Below, one piece after another: positions 36,558-45,164 of a stretch of 64,000 nucleotides of DNA (its first letter is position 1; the number at the start of each line of letters is the position of its first letter). Under the pieces are notes generated by a model that worked only from the letters and a program-made list of their open reading frames with translations, ran no database searches and was not told the origin of the DNA. Made by a program: the position numbers and the translations under genes. Source of the DNA: Psychrobacter jeotgali (GTDB lineage: Bacteria > Pseudomonadota > Gammaproteobacteria > Pseudomonadales > Moraxellaceae). The stretch spans positions 2,356,001 through 2,420,000 of the forward strand of contig NZ_CAJHAF010000001.1 of assembly GCF_904846315.1 (NCBI RefSeq). The letters are read 5' to 3'.

Positions 36558-38171
36558 CTACTGCTTCTGTAACAACGCATAATAAAACCCATCACCACCC
36601 GCACTATCAATCGGCAAGCACTGACGACCAACTGCCTGTTCAATACCCCAATTGCACTCATCGGTAAATTCAACAGCGGTAGCATCATCATGATGTTTTA
36701 AAAAGTCTTGCATCTGCTCGACGTTTTCTTGCTTCAATATTGAGCACGTTATGTACAGTAAATAACCACCAACTTTTAATTGTGGCCATAAATTATGCAA
36801 AATATCCGCCTGCAATAATGCCGTTTGCGCGACGTCTTCTTCATTACGCAAGATACTGATATCAGGATGACGACGAATGACGCCAGTTGCCGTGCAAGGC
36901 GAGTCGAGTAAAATAGCGTCAAATACCGCTAAGTCCTCCGCGCTTTCTTTCTTATTTTGTTTGGCTTTTTGCCATCTCGTGGCATCAGCGCAGACGATAT
37001 TAAGACTGATATTCTTACTGTTATTCTGTAGCTGGGATTGCTCTAAATTTAATCTTTGTAGATTTTCATGAATACGGGTAATCCGTGGCGCTTCGTTATC
37101 GATAGCGGTTAGCTGAATATTGGTGATTTTACTATCCGTATTTAAATTTGAGCCGCTATCTGAATTATTATTCAAATTGCTATGTTTCACATGAAACAAT
37201 GACTGTTCGTTATCGCTAGTTAATAGCTCTAACCAATGGGCTAGCTTGCCACCCGGCGCTGCACAAGCGTCTAACAAATGCAGTTTGGACGTATTATCAT
37301 TACTATCATCAGTTTCTATCTTATTAGTTAGCGCCAACTGAATCAGCGGTGCGGCAAGTTGGGCGTGCATATCTTGTACACTAACGGCACCATTGGCAAA
37401 CTCGGGTAAAAAACTCACCGCCGTGCTTTGCTCCAAACGTAGTACTGGCGTTGTTATAGTGGATACAGTGGCATTAGATGCGTCAGTTGAATTAGACAGT
37501 TGCAAACCACTCGTTAACTCAACCAAATTAGCACTGATATCGGTATCTACTAAACGCTTATGATAATCCTCGGTTGAACGGACAGCAGTATTTACTCGTA
37601 AAAACATCGGTGCAGGCTGGCGCAGGCCCTGAGTTAATTCATCATACTGCTCGCTCCAGTCTTGTTTCAGCTGATAGGCCAACCAATTGGGCAGACTGTG
37701 CTTTTTGTCGCTCTTTTTGCGGAATTTGTTAGGGTTCTTGGCGACTTTACGCAAGATAGCATTGATAAGACCGGCCGCCCTTGCAAATTCAATCTCTTTT
37801 GCTGATTCAACGGTTTCATGAATCGCCGCATGGTCCGCCACTTCCAAATAAAGCAGCTGTGCCAATCCCACTTGAATGATGGTGCGCACTTCTATCTCAT
37901 CGATAGGATTGTCCGCCAAGCTATCAAGCAGTCTCGCTAGGGCGTACCACTGGCGCAGAGTGGTCAAAAGCAGCGCATGGGCAAAGCCTTTGTCGCCTTC
38001 GTGCAAGCTGTTTAGTAGGGGGTCAAGGACGCTAGATAACGACTGACCTTGCTGAATAGCTAGTAAGGTACGAATCACGCGCACTCGTACGCTACCGGTC
38101 ATTTTAAGGTTGCTTGAGGGCTTGTTCTTATTGCTTTTGTGGTTATTAGACGCTGTTGCGCTGTTTTTCAT
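36558..38171 (-). CDS. rsmB: 16S rRNA m5C967 methyltransferase RsmB
   Basis: A 537-residue SAM-dependent RNA methyltransferase. The N-terminal NusB-like domain (about 25-165) contains DKGFAHALLLTTLRQW and EFARAAGLINAILRKVAKN. The catalytic domain has LLDACAAPGGKLAHWLELL (SAM site), LDSPCTATGVIRRHPDI and LYITCSILKQEN, with the two catalytic cysteines. It is about 100 residues longer than E. coli RsmB because of Asn/Ser/Asp-rich insertions, one of which (about 320-350) contains a parS-like site encoding FHVK. fmt is upstream on the same strand, 84 bases away from rsmB. The 155-residue gene abuts its stop. Confidence 0.93.
   Translation of the reverse strand: MKNSATASNNHKSNKNKPSSNLKMTGSVRVRVIRTLLAIQQGQSLSSVLDPLLNSLHEGDKGFAHALLLTTLRQWYALARLLDSLADNPIDEIEVRTIIQVGLAQLLYLEVADHAAIHETVESAKEIEFARAAGLINAILRKVAKNPNKFRKKSDKKHSLPNWLAYQLKQDWSEQYDELTQGLRQPAPMFLRVNTAVRSTEDYHKRLVDTDISANLVELTSGLQLSNSTDASNATVSTITTPVLRLEQSTAVSFLPEFANGAVSVQDMHAQLAAPLIQLALTNKIETDDSNDNTSKLHLLDACAAPGGKLAHWLELLTSDNEQSLFHVKHSNLNNNSDSGSNLNTDSKITNIQLTAIDNEAPRITRIHENLQRLNLEQSQLQNNSKNISLNIVCADATRWQKAKQNKKESAEDLAVFDAILLDSPCTATGVIRRHPDISILRNEEDVAQTALLQADILHNLWPQLKVGGYLLYITCSILKQENVEQMQDFLKHHDDATAVEFTDECNWGIEQAVGRQCLPIDSAGGDGFYYALLQKQ
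37183..37198. promoter_or_regulatory. parS-like site inside rsmB
   Basis: TGTTTCACATGAAACA, one base from the canonical palindrome, lies in the codons of the polar insertion. Confidence 0.75.
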
Positions 38172-38255
38172 ATTGATTGGTTTCCGATACGCCTTGCAGC
38201 GTCTGTATGGATTGATTTGGCTTCGTTTCTGAGAATACTGTTTTTAGAATTACTA

Positions 38256-39314
38256 TTAGCCAGGCTCGCTAGTAAACTTATCACCATCATCAAGCTGATT
38301 ACCATGACAAACCTGTTCGGCGCTCACCGGCTTGCCACCTGCAAATTGCAATTGAGTTATCCGTAAAGTACTGGCCTCAGTATAAATATGAGTGTCGCTA
38401 TTATCGGCCTTGCCACAAGCGACAAGAATCGCCTTGCGTCCAACGCTGATGACGGTGCCAGCAGGTTTGACGGTTGGCTGGGTCTCATTAACCGGCATAC
38501 TGGCTAAAACCTTGACTCGTTGACCATCCAAAAAGGTATAAGCACCCGGCCATGGATTCAAACCACGAATTTGACGTTCAATGACTGCAGCGGGCTGCGT
38601 CCAATCAATCTCGCCTTCGGATTTTACCAACTTTTCAGCATAATTAGCTTCATGGTTATTTTGCTTAACCGCCTTTGCTTGATAGCTGGGCAAATCTTGC
38701 AGTACCGTAGCGATGGCTGATGCGCCCAGATCGGCAAGCTTATCGTGTAAACTGGCGGCAGTATCGTCACTCTCAATAGCACATTTAACTTTATAAAGCA
38801 TATCGCCAGTATCCAGCCCTTTATCCATCTGCATAATGGTAATGCCGGTCTCAGTATCACCAGCGAGCAGCGCACGATGAATAGGCGCCGCTCCACGCCA
38901 GCGCGGCAATAGTGAGGCGTGAATATTTAAGCAGCCATGTGTAGGTATGTTTAACACTCCAATCGGCAAAATCAGCCCGTAAGCAGCGACAATCATCACA
39001 TCAGGATGGTAGGTACGTAAGGTTTGCCGCGCTGCAATGCCCTCAGTGCTCGACTTTTTGAAAGTAGCGGGCTGCTCAACAGGGATAGCAGCGTTGAGTG
39101 CGACCTGCTTGACTGCGGAGGCGGTTAGCTTTTGACCACGACCGGCCTTGCGATCAGGCTGGCTATAAACGGCGACAATCTCTATATTGAGCGCCTCTTG
39201 CTGCTCAATGAGCGCTTCAAGCGCCGTAGCAGCAAATTCGGGTGTACCAGCAAATACTACGCGCAATGCCTGAGATGGGACGGTATTAGATAAGTTTTTT
39301 GCGGTATTATTCAT
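38256..39314 (-). CDS. fmt: Methionyl-tRNA formyltransferase
   Basis: A 352-residue enzyme that formylates Met-tRNA(fMet) using 10-formyl-THF, which Fhs (10.5-12.2 kb) can supply. The N-terminal VVFAGTPEFAATALEAL and the catalytic region LNIHASLLPRWRGAAPIHRAL with TGITIMQMDKGLDTGDML are diagnostic. A C-terminal OB-like domain (about 230-345) has NPWPGAYTFLDGQRVKV. I chose ATG 39314 rather than the in-frame TTG at 39326. An N-terminal tail of about 16 residues precedes the core. def, which usually precedes fmt, is not next to it here. Confidence 0.95.
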   Translation of the reverse strand: MNNTAKNLSNTVPSQALRVVFAGTPEFAATALEALIEQQEALNIEIVAVYSQPDRKAGRGQKLTASAVKQVALNAAIPVEQPATFKKSSTEGIAARQTLRTYHPDVMIVAAYGLILPIGVLNIPTHGCLNIHASLLPRWRGAAPIHRALLAGDTETGITIMQMDKGLDTGDMLYKVKCAIESDDTAASLHDKLADLGASAIATVLQDLPSYQAKAVKQNNHEANYAEKLVKSEGEIDWTQPAAVIERQIRGLNPWPGAYTFLDGQRVKVLASMPVNETQPTVKPAGTVISVGRKAILVACGKADNSDTHIYTEASTLRITQLQFAGGKPVSAEQVCHGNQLDDGDKFTSEPG

Positions 39315-39649
39315 AGCAGGACTCAAAATCGTGGCAGCGTGTTTTATTTTAATAAGGGTTAATAATTATCTTACTGTTAGCCTATTATAAGTGAGTTTGT
39401 AAAGTAGTGCTATGGCTGTCCTGTTTAGGTTAACCATAGCTAATACAGAATTAGTAGCGTCAATACTGCTAAGATTTTATATAAAGCCATGTATTTTTAG
39501 TTTTTTAGCTACTATAATAATTATATTTATAGAGGTATCTCTAGCTACTTATATCCATGATAATAAGATAAGATTACCTTATAAAAACATCAAAAATTTA
39601 TATCTTCTACCCTATACCTCATAGCGTATGGATATAGGACTATACTTGC
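39315..39649. other. 335-base divergent region, fmt / hybrid kinase
   Basis: Very A+T-rich sequence with no recognisable RNA or clear promoter. A short plus-strand frame (39412-39624, 70 codons) is hydrophobic, but its composition simply follows the A+T-rich DNA, and no ribosome site precedes it. I see no supported gene here. Confidence 0.5.
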
Positions 39650-42355
39650 ATGCAACAGTTTCAGTCATTAATACGTTTGCTCTTCTTTTATACATTGACG
39701 TTACTGATCATGTTGTTCCTATACTATTCTATGCTATTTAATGAGCTTAAAAATCATAGCCAACATCATACGGTTATGATTTTTGAATCACTGCAACACG
39801 AGATTACGGAGCATATAACGCCGAGCAATGATGAGCTTGAAGAGATATTAACCAAGCCATTTATGCAAGATGTCAGTTATCAGTTGATTCTGATGTTACC
39901 TTCTGGACAGACTTATATCCATCGCCATACCCAACCTTATGAAGCGACCTTTAATACCGTTGCCTTTCCTACATTATCCTTACCTTCTAGTAATATCAGT
40001 GCTTACGAGATAAATAGCCGCAACCTTAAAGGGGTTATTAAATTAGAGAGCGGTCATCAATTATACGTAGTGCTACGCCATCAAACGACTCCTATAAACT
40101 GGATATCTTACCAATATTGGCTCCCGGTTATGACCGCTATATTTTTGTTTATACTCGCTTTACTGTATATGCTTAAACGCCGGACAAACTGGGAACAGCT
40201 GCTACAATATACTGAGCAATTAACCACTTCATCTAAAAAAACATACGCCCCTTTACCTCTAACCAAAGAAAACGCCACCTCTGAGTTTATGCGCTTAGGC
40301 CACGCCTTGAGCCGAGTAAGCTATCAGCTGCACTATGACTATCGGCGAGTACAAACGCTAATGCATCGACTAGAACGGCTGGTAGATCAGTCGCCTCTAC
40401 CGATGTTAATGGTTATGCGTCAGGGCCAGGTCAGTTTTTTTAATAAGCGCTTTGAGCAAGTCTTTGCTACTTCCTTTCAAAAGGGCAATCAATATCTATT
40501 GACTGATTTTGTTATGGGTAGTGATAAGTCAACCCAGCAGCTACTACAAAACCTATCCACACAGCGTGTAACCCGCACTTTATTGGTAAAAAACATTGTA
40601 AACCAGCAAACCTATCAGCTCCATATGACCCCTTGGTTCGGTGAGCATGGTCAGGTTCATGGCTTTACGGTTTTAATCAATAATATAGATGAGTTTAGGC
40701 GTCAAATCGATACTATGCAGCTACAGATTCATGGCTTACAAATGCAGATTAATGAGTTTGCTAAGCTGAGATCTATTATCGGCCATGAGCTTCGCACTCC
40801 ACTGAACGCTATCATAGGTACACTTGATCTTATAGAGCCGCATACCTCATTTACAGAACAACAAGAGTTAATAACTACGCTAAAACAGTCCAGTTATTCG
40901 ATGTTAACTATGCTGAATGACATGTTGGATATGGCGAAAATAGAAGCCGGCAAAACCTCTATTGCTAATGAGTCAGCAGATATTTATAAAATTACTCAGC
41001 AAGTCAGTGACTTAATGGTCGGTAGCGCCCGCAGGCATGAGATTGAGCTATTATACTTTTTCACCCCTGATTGTCCTCGTTATATCACTACCGATGCCAA
41101 TAGATTACGTCAAATCCTACTTAATTTGATGGATAATGCGATTAAGTTTACTCACTCAGGCTATGTGGCACTATTGATTGAACCGGTCTCTAAAAACAAT
41201 GTCGAGCACCAATGGATCCGTTTTAAAATTAAAGATACGGGCATCGGTATCGATAAAAATGAGCAGCAGCATTTATTTTCTTATTTCAATCAGGCTAACG
41301 CTCAAATAGGTAAAAACTTCGGTGGAACCGGGCTTGGATTGGCTATTTCTAATAGTTTTGCACAGCTATTAGGCGGTTTTATTGAGCTTGAAAGTGACGG
41401 TCATACAGGCAGTACATTTAGTCTTTATTTACCGTGCCGCCAGCCCATTTATCAGCCGGTATATCATTTCCGCGATAGTTTGGCGCGCCTTCATCTGACT
41501 GCAATACTATACAATACTTTGTGTGTAGGATTCTTCGAGCAACTGTGCTCTTACCTATCGATCAGTGCCAATATTTATCATGCTAACGATATGCCACCTA
41601 TTGAACAGATTAAAGCTGAGCTAACAAATTCTGCTGGAAAACTGGTGCCTGTATTACTAATAGACCAAAAGTATCATGATAATATCACTCAGAGTAATGA
41701 CAATAATGCGCACGCCTTTGATGACTTATTAACCTCGTCGACGGTCCCTAAGTTATTACTGAGTATGAAAACTGAACGCAGTATTCCTTTTACTTTCTTA
41801 AAGCATTTTGATGGGTTTTTGAATAAACCTTTAGATGTTACTTTACTATTATCAGAGCTGATACGTCTAACTCAGCCCTTAAATGCAGTAGAGGAAGATA
41901 AAAGTAGCGCTATCGATGAGGAAGATAGAGTAGAGCACAATAAAATAGAATCAACTCCCCAAAATCATGCTGAATCATTAACTGTAAAACCTTTAGTGTT
42001 AATCGTCGACGATAATAAAACCAATCAAACCATTACCAGCAAGCTCCTTAGCAAGCTTGGCTATCCGAGTATAGTGGCTAATGATGGTCAGCAGGCTCTA
42101 GAGAAGCTAAAGTTGCAACGGGCACAGATTGCACTTATTTTGATGGATTATCGGATGCCAGTAATGGATGGCTTACAAGCTACTAAAATCATTCGAGCGC
42201 AAGGCGATGATATTCCTATTGTGGCTCTTACAGCGAATAATACAGCAGAAGATTACGACGCTGGTATGGCTGCCGGTATGAATACCTTTTTAGAAAAACC
42301 TATCAATAAAGACCAGTTAGGTAGGATTTTGCAGCAGTTTATGACTTATAACTAG
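39650..42355 (+). CDS. Hybrid sensor histidine kinase with C-terminal receiver
   Basis: A 901-residue inner-membrane kinase. TM1 (about 7-28) and TM2 (about 158-175) enclose a periplasmic sensor of about 130 residues. A PAS-like domain (about 240-345) and a short coiled coil follow. The kinase core has H379 in IIGHELRTPLNAIIG, an N-box LRQILLNLMDNAIKFT, G1 DTGIGID and G2 FGGTGLGLAIS. A divergent region (about 605-740) looks like a degenerate receiver, ending in FLNKPLDV. A true receiver (782-901) has D833 in LILMDYRMPVMDG and the lysine in FLEKPINK. There is no HPt domain, unlike BarA/GacS. No response regulator is adjacent. Confidence 0.88.
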   Translation: MQQFQSLIRLLFFYTLTLLIMLFLYYSMLFNELKNHSQHHTVMIFESLQHEITEHITPSNDELEEILTKPFMQDVSYQLILMLPSGQTYIHRHTQPYEATFNTVAFPTLSLPSSNISAYEINSRNLKGVIKLESGHQLYVVLRHQTTPINWISYQYWLPVMTAIFLFILALLYMLKRRTNWEQLLQYTEQLTTSSKKTYAPLPLTKENATSEFMRLGHALSRVSYQLHYDYRRVQTLMHRLERLVDQSPLPMLMVMRQGQVSFFNKRFEQVFATSFQKGNQYLLTDFVMGSDKSTQQLLQNLSTQRVTRTLLVKNIVNQQTYQLHMTPWFGEHGQVHGFTVLINNIDEFRRQIDTMQLQIHGLQMQINEFAKLRSIIGHELRTPLNAIIGTLDLIEPHTSFTEQQELITTLKQSSYSMLTMLNDMLDMAKIEAGKTSIANESADIYKITQQVSDLMVGSARRHEIELLYFFTPDCPRYITTDANRLRQILLNLMDNAIKFTHSGYVALLIEPVSKNNVEHQWIRFKIKDTGIGIDKNEQQHLFSYFNQANAQIGKNFGGTGLGLAISNSFAQLLGGFIELESDGHTGSTFSLYLPCRQPIYQPVYHFRDSLARLHLTAILYNTLCVGFFEQLCSYLSISANIYHANDMPPIEQIKAELTNSAGKLVPVLLIDQKYHDNITQSNDNNAHAFDDLLTSSTVPKLLLSMKTERSIPFTFLKHFDGFLNKPLDVTLLLSELIRLTQPLNAVEEDKSSAIDEEDRVEHNKIESTPQNHAESLTVKPLVLIVDDNKTNQTITSKLLSKLGYPSIVANDGQQALEKLKLQRAQIALILMDYRMPVMDGLQATKIIRAQGDDIPIVALTANNTAEDYDAGMAAGMNTFLEKPINKDQLGRILQQFMTYN

Positions 42356-42397
42356 CCTCTGTATCAGCAGCACGCAAGGAAAATTGATACCAATAAC
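42354..42397. repeat. Decayed partial copy of the 76-78 bp palindromic element
   Basis: GCCTCTGT, then CAGCACGCAAG, AAAAT and a TGATACCAATAACGC end follow the same order as the right half of the copy at 6226-6301. About 8-9 core bases are missing and the left arm is absent. It overlaps the kinase stop codon. Confidence 0.5.
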
Positions 42398-42443
42398 GCA
42401 TTTGAATTTATGACAACTTTATTTTCAACTGTCTATATAACCT

Positions 42444-43118
42444 TTATTTCATAAAGCCATTTTCTGCCAAAAAGCTCTCGGTAATAGCGCTCGATGGTGA
42501 AGAGCTGTTCATAGTAGTATTTGAAGTTTTGGTTAATAAACGCTCTAAATAACGCGCCACGATATCCACCTCGACATTGACTTTGTCGCCCACCAACCAA
42601 TGCTGTGCAATATTAGTTACTTTTGCCGTATGAGGGATAATATTTAGACTGACAATATTGTCACGTACCAAGTTCGTAGTCAGGCTGATGCCATCGAGAG
42701 TAATTGAGCCCTTGGTCGCCGTATAGTGCGCCAACTCTTTTGGTATCTCAATTTCAATATAAATAGAGCGGGCATCTTGTTGCAACTTGCTGACTACCCC
42801 TACACCATCAACGTGACCGGCAACGATGTGCCCACCAAAACGAGTGGTTGGCAGCATGGCTTTTTCTAAATTTACGATATGACCCGGTTTCAAACTCTCT
42901 AATGCGGTACGAGCAATAGTTTCACGTGAAACATCGACTGCATAATAGTTATCGCCCATATCTACTACCGTCAAACAAATACCATTTGATGCAATAGAAT
43001 CTCCTAGTTTGACATCACTGAAGTCTAAATCATCAGACTCAATAACTAAGCGAATATCACCGCCGACAGGCTGCATCGATTTAACTTTACCTACGCTTTC
43101 AATAATTCCAGTAAACAT
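42444..43118 (-). CDS. ribE: Riboflavin synthase alpha subunit RibE
   Basis: A 224-residue enzyme that dismutates two 6,7-dimethyl-8-ribityllumazines to riboflavin. It begins MFTGIIESVG and contains the two lumazine-binding barrels: the first has DSIASNGICLTVV and YAVDVSRETIART, the second GHIVAGHVDGVGVV and GSITLDGISLTTN. The C-terminal ~20 residues (SNTTMNSSSPSSAI...) are a polar tail beyond the usual end. A perfect 14-bp parS core at 42919 encodes VSRET. ribD lies upstream, separated by a 387-base gap holding DnaA boxes and two more parS-like sites, which is unusual between two pathway genes. No FMN riboswitch was seen. Confidence 0.95.
   Translation of the reverse strand: MFTGIIESVGKVKSMQPVGGDIRLVIESDDLDFSDVKLGDSIASNGICLTVVDMGDNYYAVDVSRETIARTALESLKPGHIVNLEKAMLPTTRFGGHIVAGHVDGVGVVSKLQQDARSIYIEIEIPKELAHYTATKGSITLDGISLTTNLVRDNIVSLNIIPHTAKVTNIAQHWLVGDKVNVEVDIVARYLERLLTKTSNTTMNSSSPSSAITESFLAENGFMK
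42918..42933. promoter_or_regulatory. parS-like site inside ribE
   Basis: AGTTTCACGTGAAACA contains a perfect 14-bp core palindrome. It lies in the codons for VSRET. Confidence 0.82.
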
Positions 43119-43373
43119 ATAACCTCTTCTTATTATTCAAATTAGTTTAGATCTCGGTAAGTTACCAGCCTATCTACATTTATAACTATTTGCGGATAAG
43201 CTGTGGATAAGTTGATAGCTATCATAGCATTTTAACTCAAATATACCTATTAACCCAAAGTTATCCACAATCTGTGCATTTTTCGGTTTACGCTACCAAT
43301 ATAACCTATAGGACCTTGAAAACCTTGACACGCATAGCTTTCAGAAAATTTATAGCAAAGAACTAAGACTTAT

Positions 43374-43389
43374 GGTTTCATGTGAAACA
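43374..43389. promoter_or_regulatory. parS-like site (ribE-ribD gap, first)
   Basis: GGTTTCATGTGAAACA: core GTTTCATGTGAAAC, one base from canonical. Confidence 0.75.
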
Positions 43390-43400
43390 AAGTTATACAC

Positions 43401-43416
43401 AGTTTCATGTGAAACA
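43401..43416. promoter_or_regulatory. parS-like site (ribE-ribD gap, second)
   Basis: AGTTTCATGTGAAACA, 27 bases after the preceding site (centre to centre), with a TTATACACA DnaA box sharing its first base. Confidence 0.75.
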
Positions 43417-43505
43417 TCGTACCTAGAACCCGACTTATCCACATTTGATCCTCTTTTGAGCACCATTGTGGATAAATAGCTTTGGTGACACCATTGTTCG
43501 TTGAT

Positions 43506-44570
43506 TTATAAAGGTAGTAAAATCAGCTTAAGGTCATTACCTATTCGCTCATGAGCCTGATAATCAAAGCGTAACTGCTCAGCCAGTGATAATGGATTAA
43601 AGTCGACCATTGCACGAGCATCACTACCTAGTAAGCAAGGCGCTTGGTAAACGATAAGCTCATCAACCAATTGTTGACTTAAAAAACTACCAGCCACACT
43701 CGCTCCCGCTTCTACCAATACCTCATAACAATGATACTCACTGACCAACGTTTTCAATAACTCAAGTAAATTATCATCACGCCAATAGTAAGTCTCTGGC
43801 TGTCTACACAAGTGATAATCTGCTTGAGCATCATACGCTAAACGTTCGCGCCTATCGAGAATGACTACCATAGGCGCTGGAACTTGCTCAGCGGCGACGC
43901 CCAAACTCTTGGATCGAACATTTAGCTGAGGATTATCGGCAATCACAGTTTGACTACCAGTAATAATCGCCCCACTTCGAGCGCGTAGCTTTTGCACATC
44001 TTCGCGAGCGGCAGCGCCTGTAATCCATTTTGACTCACCACTTGCCATCGCCGTACGGCCATCAAGACTGGTGGCGATTTTCAAGCGCACATAAGGCATT
44101 TGCGTGCGCATCGCTTTTAAAAAGCCACGATTTAATGCCTCTGCCTGTTCAGTTAATACACCTACTCTAACTTCAATATTTGCTCGTTCTAACAATGCCA
44201 CACCCCGTCCTGCCACTTGAGGATTGGGATCGAGTCCAGCGATAACCACCCGCTTAATCCCCGCCTCTATCAGAGCTTTAGCACATGGCGGTGTCCGTCC
44301 GGTATGACTACAAGGCTCCAAGGTCACATAAGCGGTCGCGCCGACTGCTTGCGTGCCTGCATCACGTAGCGCAAATACTTCAGCATGCGGCTGACCTGCT
44401 TGGGGATGAAAGCCTTGGCCAACCATCACGCCTGCTTGCACGATAACGCAGCCTACTGCTGGATTAGGTCTGGCCGTATACTGTCCACGCTCAGCTTGCC
44501 CGATCGCTAGCATCATAAAATAATTATCTTGAGCATGTTGGGCGTTTTGGGAATAGTTAGAATGGGACAT
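43506..44570 (-). CDS. ribD: Bifunctional riboflavin deaminase/reductase RibD
   Basis: A 354-residue enzyme catalysing deamination and ribose reduction of the pyrimidine intermediate. The N-terminal deaminase has the zinc site HAEVFAL (H and the catalytic E) with the cysteines of PCSHTGRTPPCAKALIEAGIKRVV. The C-terminal reductase starts near VRLKIATSLDGRTAMASGESKWITG and carries VLVEAGASVAGSF. Both active sites are intact. It follows nrdR (gap 81 bases), and nrdR-ribD is a common gammaproteobacterial order. The downstream neighbour ribE lies past a gap rich in DnaA and parS sites. Confidence 0.95.
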   Translation of the reverse strand: MSHSNYSQNAQHAQDNYFMMLAIGQAERGQYTARPNPAVGCVIVQAGVMVGQGFHPQAGQPHAEVFALRDAGTQAVGATAYVTLEPCSHTGRTPPCAKALIEAGIKRVVIAGLDPNPQVAGRGVALLERANIEVRVGVLTEQAEALNRGFLKAMRTQMPYVRLKIATSLDGRTAMASGESKWITGAAAREDVQKLRARSGAIITGSQTVIADNPQLNVRSKSLGVAAEQVPAPMVVILDRRERLAYDAQADYHLCRQPETYYWRDDNLLELLKTLVSEYHCYEVLVEAGASVAGSFLSQQLVDELIVYQAPCLLGSDARAMVDFNPLSLAEQLRFDYQAHERIGNDLKLILLPL

Positions 44571-44651
44571 AGTAGGCTCTTAAGGGCTTATAATTATTTA
44601 CTAATAGTTATGACTGGCTATGGCTAATAGGTATTTACGGCTATTTATAAC

Positions 44652-45119
44652 CTAACTGTCTTTTTTATCCGTAGGCCGAATATTAGCAATCTCTTGATGA
44701 AAGGCATCTATATCTTGGAAGTCGCGATAGACGCTGGCGAAACGTACGTAAGCCACGTCATCGAGGGTTTTGAGCTCACTCATGATAATCTCACCCAAAA
44801 CCTTGCTGCTGATTTCACGCTCGCCCATTTGTCGAACTCGCTTTTCAATTCGACTGATCATCGCTTCTTGCTCATCGATGGTGATAGGCCGCTTTTGCAG
44901 GGGTAGTAAAATCGATCGGCGCAGCTTTTCATTGTCATAAGGCTCAATTTTGCCGCTTGATTTAATGATACGTGGCATCACCACTTCCACCATCTCAAAG
45001 GTGGTAAAGCGCTCTTGGCAGCTGCTACAGATCCGGCGGCGGCGGACTTGCGCTCCTTCTGCTGCTAAGCGTGAATCTATTACTTTAGTCTCAAAGGCAT
45101 TACAATAGGGACAATGCAT
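44652..45119 (-). CDS. nrdR: Transcriptional repressor NrdR
   Basis: A 155-residue ATP/dATP-sensing repressor of ribonucleotide reductase genes. The N-terminal zinc ribbon has C3/C6 ([17 protein letters not shown]) and C31/C34 ([14 protein letters not shown]). The ATP-cone domain (about 49-139) starts [15 protein letters not shown]. The length matches the family. It lies between mnmE and ribD on the same strand, with a 45-base gap after mnmE's start-side neighbour order (mnmE is upstream in transcription). No NrdR box was recognised in its own upstream region. Confidence 0.96.
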   Translation of the reverse strand: MHCPYCNAFETKVIDSRLAAEGAQVRRRRICSSCQERFTTFEMVEVVMPRIIKSSGKIEPYDNEKLRRSILLPLQKRPITIDEQEAMISRIEKRVRQMGEREISSKVLGEIIMSELKTLDDVAYVRFASVYRDFQDIDAFHQEIANIRPTDKKDS

Positions 45120-45164
45120 TGCTTTTTCCTTTTATGAATAGCCTACTATTTATGTGCAATTAAA

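Larger units (their letters stand above)
43191..43475. other. Second DnaA-box cluster, between ribE and ribD
   Basis: Perfect TTATCCACA boxes lie at 43202-43210 (minus), 43261-43269 (plus), 43435-43443 (plus) and 43467-43475 (minus). A TTATACACA box lies at 43393-43401 (plus) and a TGCGGATAA variant at 43191-43199. Two parS-like sites are interspersed. This density is comparable to the origin upstream of dnaA, 6.7 kb away. It may be a second DnaA-binding locus that tunes initiation (datA- or DARS-like), part of a bipartite origin, or an ancestral origin. The 387-base gap has no gene. Confidence 0.75.

Noticed and set aside
39412..39624. 70-codon hydrophobic frame upstream of the kinase
   Set aside because: Its hydrophobic composition follows from A+T-rich DNA, and no ribosome site or family resemblance is seen.
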